Below are positions 18,229-27,010 of a stretch of DNA of 64,000 nt, in pieces (the first letter of the stretch is position 1; each line of letters opens with the position of its first letter). Below the pieces are notes generated by a model. The model was not told the DNA's origin and did no database searches. It saw nothing but the letters and a program-made list of their open reading frames with translations. Origin of the DNA: Arachidicoccus ginsenosidivorans (lineage in GTDB: Bacteria > Bacteroidota > Bacteroidia > Chitinophagales > Chitinophagaceae); contig NZ_CP042434.1 in assembly GCF_007971385.1 (NCBI RefSeq), positions 2,294,001-2,358,000 on the forward strand. Reading direction: 5' to 3'. Both the position numbers and the translations under genes were made by a program.

Positions 18229-19284
18229 ATGATTAAAATTGGTTCAATAGAATTACCGGATTTTCCGATGCTGCTGGCGCCGATGGAGGATGTCAGCGAT
18301 CCGCCTTTTAGGTCTGTCTGTAAAGTAAACGGGGCAGATCTGATGTATACGGAATTCATCAGCAGTGAAGGCTTGATCCGTGATGCCATAAAAAGCAGAA
18401 GGAAACTGGATATCTATGAGGAGGAAAGACCGATCGGCATCCAGATTTTTGGTGGAGATGAAGAGGCGATGGGTATGAGTGCAGCCATTGTAGATGCGGT
18501 TGGCCCGGATTTGCTGGATATTAATTTTGGCTGTCCGGTGAAAAAAGTGGTCACTAAGGGTGCTGGTGCAGGGGTATTGAAAGATGTGGATCTGATGGTT
18601 AGACTTACGCAATCAGTTATTAAAAATACGCATTTGCCGGTGACCGTAAAAACCAGGTTGGGCTGGGATGATCAAAGTAAGAATATTGAAGAGGTGGCAG
18701 AGCGGCTGCAGGACATCGGGATTGCTGCGCTCTCTATTCATGGAAGGACCCGGTGTCAGATGTATAAGGGTGAGGCAAACTGGGAGTTGATTGGCCGGAT
18801 AAAAGATAACCCCAGAATCACCATACCTGTATTCGGCAATGGGGACATTGATTCTCCTGAAAAGGCATTAGAATATAAGAACCGGTACGGGGTAGATGGG
18901 ATTATGATCGGCCGGGCGGCCATTGGCTATCCCTGGATCTTTAATGAAATCAAGCATTTTCTTAAGACAGGAGAACATTTGCCGCTACCCACAGTGGAGC
19001 AACGTGTGGCTGTGATTCGCCAGCATCTTAAATACTCCCTGGCCTGGAAAGGTCCGGTTGTGGGTATTCGGGAAATGCGCCGTCATTATACCAATTACCT
19101 CAAAGGCTTCCCCAATATTAAGGAATTTAAAAGCCGCCTGGTTCGTCTGGATACTTATGAAGAGATTGACGAAGTCCTGGATGAGGTATTAGCTTATTAT
19201 GCAGGCTTTGTCGCCCAAAAAATCTCTGGACATTCGCTGAAGGGGCACCCAATTGTGAAACAGCAAAATAAAGAATACCTATAA
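18229..19284 (+). CDS. dusB: tRNA dihydrouridine synthase B
   Basis: FMN- and NADPH-dependent enzyme reducing uridine to dihydrouridine in tRNA D-loops. The 351 residues match DusB length. N-terminal LAPMEDVSDPPFRSVCKVNG (FMN site), DINFGCPVKKVVTKGAGAGV with the catalytic Cys102, SIHGRTRCQMYKGEANW, GNGDIDSPEKALEY and IGRAAIGYPWIF are all present; the C-terminal helical domain follows (MRRHYTNYLKGFPN). A very strong terminator follows within 50 bases, so it is probably transcribed alone. Confidence 0.96.
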   Translation: MIKIGSIELPDFPMLLAPMEDVSDPPFRSVCKVNGADLMYTEFISSEGLIRDAIKSRRKLDIYEEERPIGIQIFGGDEEAMGMSAAIVDAVGPDLLDINFGCPVKKVVTKGAGAGVLKDVDLMVRLTQSVIKNTHLPVTVKTRLGWDDQSKNIEEVAERLQDIGIAALSIHGRTRCQMYKGEANWELIGRIKDNPRITIPVFGNGDIDSPEKALEYKNRYGVDGIMIGRAAIGYPWIFNEIKHFLKTGEHLPLPTVEQRVAVIRQHLKYSLAWKGPVVGIREMRRHYTNYLKGFPNIKEFKSRLVRLDTYEEIDEVLDEVLAYYAGFVAQKISGHSLKGHPIVKQQNKEYL

Positions 19285-19330
19285 AGTAAATAAAAGGCGG
19301 ATTAAACACTATTCGCCTGTTTATATATAA

Positions 19331-19384
19331 ACGCCTGAGGGCCGCCTTTATTTACAAAAATAAAGGCGGCCCTCGGGCGTTTTG
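19331..19384 (+). terminator. Strong terminator after dusB
   Basis: Arms ACGCCTGAGGGCCGCCTTTA and TAAAGGCGGCCCTCGGGCGT pair over their whole length (one G-T pair) with a short AT-rich loop, followed by TTTT. Long enough to act in both directions between the convergent dusB and AhpD-like genes. Confidence 0.85.
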
Positions 19385-19464
19385 ATTCAGCGGCTGCTAT
19401 CCCCCTTGATCTTTGTGTTTATTTATTTACTTGAGGGGGGAGAAAGCAAAGGAATAATTTGCCA

Positions 19465-20010
19465 CTAATTTGACGCGTCCACAGCATTTCTAGGTGCAAA
19501 CATGCCTGGTTTATAACCGCCAACTTCCGGCGGAAAGGCAATATTGAACCGGTTGTAAGTATTGATCGCCGCCACGCCCAGCGTCAGATCCATCAACTGT
19601 GCTGCACTGAAGTGCCGCGCTGCCTCTTGGTAAACATTTTCTGGTACCTCGCCATTAGGCAGTTTCGTCACCGCTTCAGCCCAGGCCAGCGCTGCTCTTT
19701 CCTGCGGACTAAAAAACGGCGTCTCCCGCCAGGCGTCAAGTGTTAAGAGGCGCTGAACATTTTCTCCGCCTGCCAGCAGGTCCTTAGAATGCATATCCAG
19801 GCAAAAGGCGCAACCATTGATTTGGCTGACCCGGTAGTAAATCAGGTGTAAAAGCTGTTCGGGCAGATCTGCTTTCATAAGGTGTGTCCCAAAATGATTT
19901 AATGTCGCCAGGACTTTATGACCCGCATTCAGCAAGCTGATCCTTTTGGTGCCCGCCACGTTGTGTTGTTCGTTGTTTTCTGTGCTGCGAGATGTTGTCG
20001 TCGTTTCCAT
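19465..20010 (-). CDS. Carboxymuconolactone decarboxylase/AhpD-like family protein
   Basis: Small cytoplasmic protein of 181 residues in the AhpD-like fold. The redox motif is NGCAFCLDMHSKD (Cys67, Cys70, His74), the CxxC plus His of alkylhydroperoxidase-type members, and LTLGVAAINTYNRFNIAF is the typical C-terminal helix. Related proteins are described as peroxidase-like or of unknown function. The first 20 residues (TTTTSRSTENNEQ) are low-complexity and probably disordered. It stands alone between the dusB terminator and the RhuM/IS scar. Confidence 0.88.
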   Translation of the reverse strand: METTTTSRSTENNEQHNVAGTKRISLLNAGHKVLATLNHFGTHLMKADLPEQLLHLIYYRVSQINGCAFCLDMHSKDLLAGGENVQRLLTLDAWRETPFFSPQERAALAWAEAVTKLPNGEVPENVYQEAARHFSAAQLMDLTLGVAAINTYNRFNIAFPPEVGGYKPGMFAPRNAVDASN

Positions 20011-20146
20011 TTTATTTAATTTTTAAGGTTGTAAAACTGTTGTTGTTGATTTGTTCTTAATAATGACGAACACGCACTTTACTATTGGACAAAAAGCAGA
20101 AAAAAAATTGGACAAACCCACAGTGAGGCAGAAATCAAAACGATTC

Positions 20147-20211
20147 CCCCATTTATGGCTGATGAACGAAAGATGGTTTTTGGGGCCGAGGCTTGTGTTT
20201 ACTACCTAGTA
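20147..20211. repeat. Diverged direct repeat, left copy
   Basis: A 65-base segment (ATTTATGGCTGATGAACGAA ... CTTGTGTTTACTACCTAGT) resembles 20892-20957 at roughly three bases in four, including a 33-base core with 28 matches. The two copies flank the rhuM/IS630 remnant. Confidence 0.45.
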
Positions 20212-20603
20212 GTGAATACTTTAATTAAGGGACACGCTGCCGCCTTCATTTTGTATTTCCAGCGCAATACAACCGGTTTCTTGTTAATCTTTTCGATCCC
20301 CTGGTAGATACGTTCTATTAGTTCCTGTTTACTATTAACGCGGATTTGATGCAAGAAAGACCTGGATTTTACACGGTAACCTACGGATATATTGACATCA
20401 AGATTGTAAAAATCTATCTTTCTGCTTACCATCCTTTTTCCTTCTTTTCGAACTGTCAAGGATTCCTTGACAGTTGCACTCATTTCCAATTCCTTTTCTT
20501 TATAGCAGTTGTTTATATGCAAACTAATGATTTGCTTCATTTGATTAAAAAGTTGGGCCATTTGTTCTTGCGTTAACCAAAAGGTTTCCTCCTCTATTCT
20601 CAC
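20202..20603 (-). pseudogene. Chimeric remnant: RhuM-family N-terminus joined to IS630-type transposase C-terminus
   Basis: An open frame of 133 codons, starting at a GTG, whose two parts look like different proteins. Residues 1-80 match the virulence RhuM family (FWLTQEQMAQLF, KQIISLHINNCYKE, RKIDFYNLDVNISVGYRVKS), which normally runs to more than 300 residues. From about residue 81 (RSFLHQIRVNSKQELIERIY, then INKKPVVLRWKYKM) it matches the C-terminal end of IS630-type transposases. The junction lies at GYRVKS/RSFLHQ. The rest of both genes is absent. I infer a deletion that fused an inserted element's end to the target gene. It may still be transcribed, but a function is unlikely. Confidence 0.65.
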
Positions 20604-20852
20604 TTCAATTGCCTGGATTCAATTTCTTATTGAAGTTGGCAAAACCACTCGGTGCAATGTGTTCAAAGTCATAATCCCCCTCCGCCTTATAAAGTATATC
20701 ATTTTTAAATCATATTCACTATCTCCTCTCTGGAACGGGTATACTTCTTTTTATTACGTACTATGGCTGAAATTATTAGCAAACGACATAGTTAGGTAAA
20801 TTTTCTGTTAATTCGTTTTTTGTCTTACATCTATCCAATTAATAAAAAGGCA
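20604..20852. other. Gene-poor scar with a short open remnant
   Basis: No full gene. A minus-strand frame from 20709 to stop 20605 lacks a start codon and reads DILYKAEGDYDFEHIAPSGF and on to NPGN; I do not recognise it. It ends two bases before the RhuM-like frame and is probably a broken gene fragment. Confidence 0.4.
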
Positions 20853-20896
20853 AATCCGCTCCTTCCATAATTTTTCAATTATTTCAGAAGCGGATT
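20844..20896 (-). terminator. Possible terminator of the GH92 gene
   Basis: Arms AATCCGCT and AGCGGATT (20853-20860 and 20889-20896) with a long AT-rich loop that can pair internally; on the minus strand TTTTT follows (20848-20844). About 60 bases past the GH92 stop. Confidence 0.5.
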
Positions 20897-20957
20897 ACCC
20901 TATTTATGACTGATGAAAGAAAGACGAACTATATTGCGGTAAATCTTGTGTTTCTTA
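20892..20957. repeat. Diverged direct repeat, right copy
   Basis: Counterpart of 20147-20211; ends at the stop codon region of the GH92 gene. See the left copy for the comparison. Confidence 0.4.
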
Positions 20958-20958
20958 C

Positions 20959-23254
20959 TTAGTCATTCAAACCGGTCAGGTCTTGTCCCCATTTTTTGTT
21001 GGGCTTATCACCCATAACAAATTCCAGGGTGGCGCCTTTTTCTATATCGCTATGCAGGATATAGGGTTTATTATAAGGCTTTCCATTTAATTTGACGGAT
21101 TGAATGTAAAAGTTTTGATCAGAAACATTTTTAGCGGTCATTTTAAAGGTTTTGCCGTTTGCCAGGTGAATGGTGGCGGATTTAAGTACCGGTGAACCTA
21201 TCTCATATTTGCCGCTGGCCGGGTTGACCGGATAGAAGCCCATTGCACTGAAGATATACCAGCTGGACATCTGTCCGCAATCTTCATTGCCAGAATAGCC
21301 AGAGAAGGAATTATTGTATAACTCTCTGAGCACTTTAGAAACATAAAGCTGGGTCTTCCAGGGCTGGCCAACATAATCATACAGATAGGTCACGTGATGA
21401 CTAGGTTCATTTCCATGCGCATACTGGCCAATGAAACCAGAGGCATTGCCATTGACCTCTTTGGGCAGGTCTTTAATGGTAAAAAAGCTATCCAGTTTAG
21501 CTGTAAAACCGGCTTTACCGCCTTCTAAATCTACCAGACCCTGTACGTCCTGGGGACATACCACAGATATTGCCAGGCGTTGCCTTCTGTAAAAGGATTA
21601 CCACCATTGCCACCATAGGCCAGTGGGTTGAAATTGGGTAACCAATTGCCTTTATCATCTTTGGCCTGGAAGAATCCGGATGTTTTGTTGAAAAGATTTT
21701 TATAGTAGCCGGATCTGTCGATAAAGTATTGATAATCTTTTTCTTTGCCGAGTTTCTTTGCCAGCATGGCCACGCACCAATCATCAAAAGCCATCTCCAG
21801 CGTAATGGATACGGACTGTGACTGTTTGTTTTCTGGCATATAATGATACTTATTCCAGAGATAGAAAGGAGAACCCGGATGGCTGATCATGGAAGAGTTT
21901 TTAACTGCCTGGTATGCCTTTTGTACATCAATGCCTTTTATCCCTTTAAATATGGCATCCACAATGACAGGGATGGCATGGTTGCCAATCATGCAATAAT
22001 TTTCTTCACCCCAGAGTTGCCAGATAGGAAGGTAGCCAAAGGTCTCGTATTGGCGTAGCATGCTGCGGATAAACCCGGCGTCCTTTTCTGGTTTTAACAG
22101 GGTATACAACGGATGGGCGGCTCTGTATGTATCCCACAAGGAAAAAGTAGAATAATGAGTCTTATCCGGCGCGTGATGGATGGTATAATCTGTGGCCATA
22201 TAATCTCCATTTACATCTGCCAGATTATTGGGTTGGGTATAAGCGTGATACAGGCCTGTATAGAAGATTTCTTTTTGTTCTTTTGTTCCTTCAATTGCTA
22301 TATTGCTGAGTTCTTTTTGCCACTTTTCTTTCGCAGCTACCTCAATCTGATTAAAGCTCTTTTCCCCAATCTCGGCGGCCAGGTTGGCTTTAGCGCCATC
22401 CACGCTGACTTCAGAAAGACCGACCTTAATTAACAGTGGCTTCCCGTTTTCTGTATTGAAGTTCAAAACAGCTTTGACATTGGTGCCATTGACAATCTTT
22501 TCATTGGGATACATGCTGCCACCTGTATAAAGCTGATTAGACTGGATGGGCTCAGAGAACTTCGCGTAAAAATAGACTTTACGCAACTGTGCCCAGCCGG
22601 TCAGAATCCGGTAGCCCTGTACTGTATAGGGATCTACTTGTCTGATCTCGGCGTCTATCACTTTACAAGACCAATAAGGACGCTTTTTATTTAATGTGTG
22701 GTTGAGATCAATGACCAGATGCGCCTGATCCGTTTTGGGATAGGTATAGCGGTGATAACCGCTGTGTTCTGTTGCAGTGAGTTCTGCATTAATATTATAA
22801 TCCAGGAGTTTTACCTGATAATAACCAACATGAGCCGACTCCTGATCGTGGGAGAAGCGGCTACGATAGCCGCTATCCGGCTTGTCTGCGCTGCCAGGAT
22901 TAGCCTGGATTTTGCCTGTGGTGGGCATAAATAATACATCAAATAAATCAGCGACGCCCGTTCCACTTAAATGTGTATGGCTAAAACCGACGATGGTTTT
23001 GTCATTATAATCATAGCCAGAGGCGGGATTATCTGGATTGTCCTGGGTATCAGGACTCAATTGAACGAATCCAAAGGGTAGTGTTGCTCCCGGAAAATTA
23101 CTGCCAGATAAACTGGAGGCATCCACGGCGCCAGTGCCAATAAATGGATTTACATAGCTGGTTACATCACCCTCAGGAGTGGTTGCGCTTTGTGCTTGGA
23201 CTTGCCATCCGAGACCTATACTCAGAGAGCAAATCAGGAAAAAATCTTTTTCAC
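20959..23254 (-). pseudogene. GH92 family alpha-mannosidase-like protein, two single-base frameshifts
   Basis: Secreted or periplasmic calcium-dependent exo-alpha-mannosidase family (GH92). The frame is broken twice. (1) From GTG 23254 the reading MKKIFS hits TGA, but one extra T in the T6 run (A-run 23239-23244 on the plus strand) gives MKKIFFLICSLSIGLGWQVQ followed by AQS, a perfect signal peptide in frame with YVNPFIGTGAVDASS. (2) Near 21552-21555 the frame changes at a CCCC run; a fifth C restores WQYLWYVPQDVQGLVDL. Restored length is 765 residues, normal for GH92. Family motifs: NFPGATLPFGFVQLSPDTQD, FSLWDTYRAAHPL, FTEGNAWQYLW, YAHGNEPSHHVTYLYDYVGQ, NEDCGQMSSWYIFSAMGFYP. Either two sequencing errors or real inactivation. 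It precedes nothing on its strand; the two-component genes lie upstream. Confidence 0.85.
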
Positions 23255-23444
23255 GTAAATATTTTGCGTTATTACAATTAGAAATACAATAATAAGACGC
23301 TACAACTTTACGCTGATTGACTGGTTTTAGATATTAATCAAAGCCAAACAATTCGTTAACGGAATCTCATGCTGATTTTAACCAGTTGACTATTAATTGT
23401 TTATGCACTTTATGTGCTTTACGTGGTTTGAGTTTCTTTGGGCG

Positions 23445-24155
23445 TTACGCTGTTTTTTTCACGTTAAACACAAAACCGACCCCGTAGACGTTATCAATAC
23501 TGACAGTGTCTGAGGTGTGCAGTAGCTTGCGTAAGCGTGAGATAAACACATCCAGGCTTCTGCCCAGAAAATAATCGTTTTCACCCCAGAGTTGTAATAG
23601 GATTTCCTCTCTTTTCAGCACTCTATTGGGGTGTTTGCACAGGTATTGTAATAATTCTGCTTCTCTGACCGTCAGCGTAATAGGTTTTTCTCCTTTTATC
23701 GAAAGTCGCAGCAGGTCTTTATGCAGGATGATATCGCCCACAGGGATATCATTTTTGGTTTCTGCGGCCTGTTGTTCAGGGGGTTGTTTACGACGGATAA
23801 TGTTTTTAATCCTGAGCACCAGTTCATCAATGTCAAATGGTTTACTGATATAGTCATCAGCACCCAGTTTTAGGCCCTTTAAACGGTCTTTTTTCTCATT
23901 ACGGGCCGTCAGGAATAAAAATGGAACGGAAACGTTTTCTTTTATAATCAGCTCGGCGAGTTCAAATCCATTCATCTCCGGAAGCTGGATATCTATAATT
24001 AAGATATCGAATAACTGTTTTTTGGTCAGAAAGGTCCGGTAGGCATCCTTGCCATTCAGGCACCAGTGAACTTCAAAGTTCATGGCTTCCAGATATTGCT
24101 TAACAACATTTCCCAGGTCTTCCTGATCTTCAACAAATAGAATTCTGTGTTTCAT
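23445..24155 (-). CDS. OmpR-family response regulator transcription factor
   Basis: DNA-binding output of a two-component system. The 236 residues have a receiver domain (1-120; acidic pocket Glu9/Asp10, phospho-acceptor Asp55 in IIDIQLPEMNG, Thr in FLTARN, Lys in YISKPFDIDEL) and a winged-helix domain (about 140-233; LTVREAELLQYLCKHPNRVL, LDVFISRLRKLL, VYGVGFVF). It lies 14 bp downstream of the histidine kinase. The flanking GH92 and GH43 genes make glycan-responsive control the natural guess; no target site is identified. Confidence 0.95.
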   Translation of the reverse strand: MKHRILFVEDQEDLGNVVKQYLEAMNFEVHWCLNGKDAYRTFLTKKQLFDILIIDIQLPEMNGFELAELIIKENVSVPFLFLTARNEKKDRLKGLKLGADDYISKPFDIDELVLRIKNIIRRKQPPEQQAAETKNDIPVGDIILHKDLLRLSIKGEKPITLTVREAELLQYLCKHPNRVLKREEILLQLWGENDYFLGRSLDVFISRLRKLLHTSDTVSIDNVYGVGFVFNVKKTA

Positions 24156-24169
24156 TTTTTTTGTATTTG

Positions 24170-25612
24170 CTACCCCTTGGGCATCATTATTATAAATTCT
24201 GTTCCGTGGCCTTCTTTACTTTCTACATCCAGTGTCCACCCGTGTGCCAGGATGCATTGATTAACATAAAACAAGCCCAGGCCCAGGCCATTTACATCCT
24301 CTGTACTTTTATTTTTACTCCGGTAGAATTTTTCAAAAATATGCCGTATTGTCTTTTGAGACATGCCGATTCCATTATCCGCAATAGATAACTGGATGGT
24401 TTTCTTATCCAGTTGGGCATGAATCCTGATCTTTTTAACCGGAGAACTATTGTATTTGATCGCATTCTCAAAAAGGTTCAAGACGGTAGTGGTAAACCAG
24501 AATTTATCCAGGAAAACCATAAAATCGTCTGGAATCTTATCAAGTTTGATTTCCACACTTTTGTTGCCCAAAGTTAAGCGATAATCTAATAATATCTCTT
24601 CCAACAACTTCCCGAGCAAATAACTATCCTTTTTAAGGGTGGCATTATTCATGACGGTAATATCCAGTACCTGACTGAAAATGGTCTTCAACCGGCCGGT
24701 TTGCCGACTGATAATATCAGTGAGCGGTGCTATATTCTCCTTTTTTTCGATAATCTTCTCATTTTGGAGGCTTTTATTGGCAACCATAATGGTGGCTAAC
24801 GGTGTATGAAACTCATGGGTAATGCTATTGACAAAATCAGATTTCATCTCTGCGAGCTTCTTTTGCCTCAACCAGTTACGAAAAGTAAAGAAATAGATAA
24901 TCATAACTGCAAGCAAGGAGAAAAAGGACAGCGCAAAGGTAGGCTTCATTAAATTTAAGATGGCCCAGGTGCGGTTGGGAGAATCAACATAAAGCTCAAA
25001 AGTAATCTGATAGCTATAGGCACTCGAGGCGCTGACCGTAAGGGAAGCGACCTGGTTTTGCATATTTAGCGTCTTGAGGTCCCCGTCAATGGAGGCGCCT
25101 TCTGGCAAAATATAGCTGCTATCTAGTAAAGGCAGCCGATGGCCATTTTGGAATAAAATGATATAATTGCTTCCGGAAAAGGTGATACTCAGTGTTTTAA
25201 TCAGGAGCCTGTATTGAAGATCGTGTTTAAGATGATTTTCTTTAACTATTTGCGTAAAAAAGTCATCCATTGAACTCTTGGCTCTAAGTTTGGTGAAAAG
25301 ACTGTCACAGATCTTTTGTCGTTTTACATTAAATGCACTGGGATCCGTTTTATAGAGCCGTTCCAGCTCGTGCATATTGCGGTTAATAAAGGTGTCAATA
25401 ATCTGCTGCCCTCCAGGATAAACCTTGTCATTACGAATGCCTTTGGAATAGACACGTTTGATCAATTGTTTTTCTGCGTAAAAATAGTGCTCATCCTTAA
25501 GCATATAGGTATTGTACACTAAGAAGAACTGCACCCCAAGTAGGACCAGAAAGCTAAGTACCGCAATAATTTTATAGATCAGAATGGAGGTTGACTTCAC
25601 GGAGCGACCCAT
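24170..25612 (-). CDS. Sensor histidine kinase
   Basis: Inner-membrane sensor with a helix at about 10-32 (ILIYKIIAVLSFLVLLGVQF), a periplasmic sensor region of about 180 residues, a second helix (SFFSLLAVMIIYFFTF), then a HisKA domain with the phosphoacceptor box SITHEFHTPLATIM and an ATPase domain with NLFENAIKYNSS (N box), DNGIGMS (G1) and NGLGLGLFYV (G2). Cognate regulator follows 14 bp downstream. ATG 25612 (MGRSVKS) is preferred to the TTG at 25621. It is divergent from the GH43 gene across 284 bp. The periplasmic domain is not one I can name. Confidence 0.93.
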   Translation of the reverse strand: MGRSVKSTSILIYKIIAVLSFLVLLGVQFFLVYNTYMLKDEHYFYAEKQLIKRVYSKGIRNDKVYPGGQQIIDTFINRNMHELERLYKTDPSAFNVKRQKICDSLFTKLRAKSSMDDFFTQIVKENHLKHDLQYRLLIKTLSITFSGSNYIILFQNGHRLPLLDSSYILPEGASIDGDLKTLNMQNQVASLTVSASSAYSYQITFELYVDSPNRTWAILNLMKPTFALSFFSLLAVMIIYFFTFRNWLRQKKLAEMKSDFVNSITHEFHTPLATIMVANKSLQNEKIIEKKENIAPLTDIISRQTGRLKTIFSQVLDITVMNNATLKKDSYLLGKLLEEILLDYRLTLGNKSVEIKLDKIPDDFMVFLDKFWFTTTVLNLFENAIKYNSSPVKKIRIHAQLDKKTIQLSIADNGIGMSQKTIRHIFEKFYRSKNKSTEDVNGLGLGLFYVNQCILAHGWTLDVESKEGHGTEFIIMMPKG

Positions 25613-25896
25613 TGGTTTCAAATTTAAAAGTAAAGTTCCCTATTTTAAAGGAAAAATCATTAAAAATGCATTAACAATGGAAGGATTGCTGTTTTAGGCT
25701 TTTCAGTGGCCTGGTATTAGGAGCTCTTGGCTTATTTTCATTTTTAAACAAAAAGTTATCAGTTTTTTGATACTAAATATTCTTGTTAATATCGCCTAAC
25801 AATTACTAAAATTTACTTTCTGTAATAAAATGCAGTAAAACGCTATTTCATTAATAAAATTTATACACTGCATTTTAAAAGCATAATTCTAACAGT

Positions 25897-26922
25897 ATGA
25901 TCAACAGGTGGAAAAATGGCACTTTGGCCGTAGTATCGATTCTTATGACAGCGGGGATATTATCTGCACAGCCAATAAAACAGGTGCATCCTGCAAAATC
26001 AGGATATGCGGGCAATCCGGTATTGCCCGGGTGGTATGCCGATCCGGAAGGAATTGTTTATGGGAAAGATTACTGGATTTTCCCAACGTATTCGGCAAAG
26101 TATGAGGATCAGGTGTTTTTTGATGCTTTTAGCTCACCTGATCTGGTGCACTGGACAAAACATCATGCAGTTTTAGATTCAAGCAATGTAAAATGGGCCA
26201 AAAAGGCCATGTGGGCGCCGGCTGTTTTAAAAAAAGAGGGCAAGTATTACTTGTTTTTTGGGGCAAATGATGTCCATGCCGGTGAAATTGGTGGCATCGG
26301 TGTAGCCGTTGCAGACAAGCCTGCAGGGCCTTATAAAGATTTATTGGGCAAACCTCTTATTGGCACCATTGAGAATGGGGCACAACCCATTGATCAATAT
26401 GTGTTTCATGATTCTGATGGAAGTTATTATATGTATTATGGCGGCTGGGGACATTGTAATGTGGTCAAACTAAAACCTGATTTTACCGGATTACTTCCTT
26501 TTGCAGATGGCTCGATATATAAAGAAATAACCCCAAAAAGCTACACAGAAGGACCCTTTATGTTTAAAAAGGATGGAAAATATTATTTTATGTGGTCAGA
26601 AGGTGGCTGGGGCGGCCCTGACTATCGGGTGGCTTATGCCATCTCGGACAATCCTTTAGGACCTTTTAAGCGCATTGGCACCATACTGCAACAGGATAGC
26701 AGTGTAGCCACTGGCGCAGGCCACCATAGTGTCATTAAAGTGCCTGGGGAGCAGAAGTATTATATAGTCTATCATCGTCGGCCGCTTGGAGAAACGGCGG
26801 CCAATAACCGCGCCACCTGCATTGATGAAATGCATTTTGATAAAGATGGAAAAATACTGCCGGTGAAAATGACTTTTGAAGGCGTAAAAGCGCACAAGAT
26901 TAAAAAACCGGGCAAAAAATAG
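25897..26922 (+). CDS. Glycoside hydrolase family 43 protein
   Basis: Secreted five-bladed beta-propeller glycosidase, family activities being arabinofuranosidase, arabinanase or xylosidase. Signal peptide to about residue 24 (LSAQPIK). Catalytic residues fit GH43: base Asp49 in GWYADPEG, pKa-modulating Asp166 in PIDQYVF and acid Glu218 in YTEGPFMF. The rest (MWAPAVLKKEGKYYLFFGAN, GHHSVIKVPGEQKYYIVYHR) is standard. At 341 residues it is a single catalytic domain. It is the first gene of a probable plus-strand operon GH43-GH78-GH92-BSP. Substrate specificity cannot be assigned by eye. Confidence 0.92.
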   Translation: MINRWKNGTLAVVSILMTAGILSAQPIKQVHPAKSGYAGNPVLPGWYADPEGIVYGKDYWIFPTYSAKYEDQVFFDAFSSPDLVHWTKHHAVLDSSNVKWAKKAMWAPAVLKKEGKYYLFFGANDVHAGEIGGIGVAVADKPAGPYKDLLGKPLIGTIENGAQPIDQYVFHDSDGSYYMYYGGWGHCNVVKLKPDFTGLLPFADGSIYKEITPKSYTEGPFMFKKDGKYYFMWSEGGWGGPDYRVAYAISDNPLGPFKRIGTILQQDSSVATGAGHHSVIKVPGEQKYYIVYHRRPLGETAANNRATCIDEMHFDKDGKILPVKMTFEGVKAHKIKKPGKK

Positions 26923-27010
26923 CTTTTAATCGTAATGCGTGGTGTGCACATTAAGCCTATACAAGTATAAAATATAATCCATTTAACTCAGTTTAAATCA
27001 AAACAAATCA

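Noticed and set aside
22113..22433. Plus-strand frames inside the GH92 gene
   Set aside because: They are antisense shadows of conserved GH92 coding sequence with no protein-like pattern.
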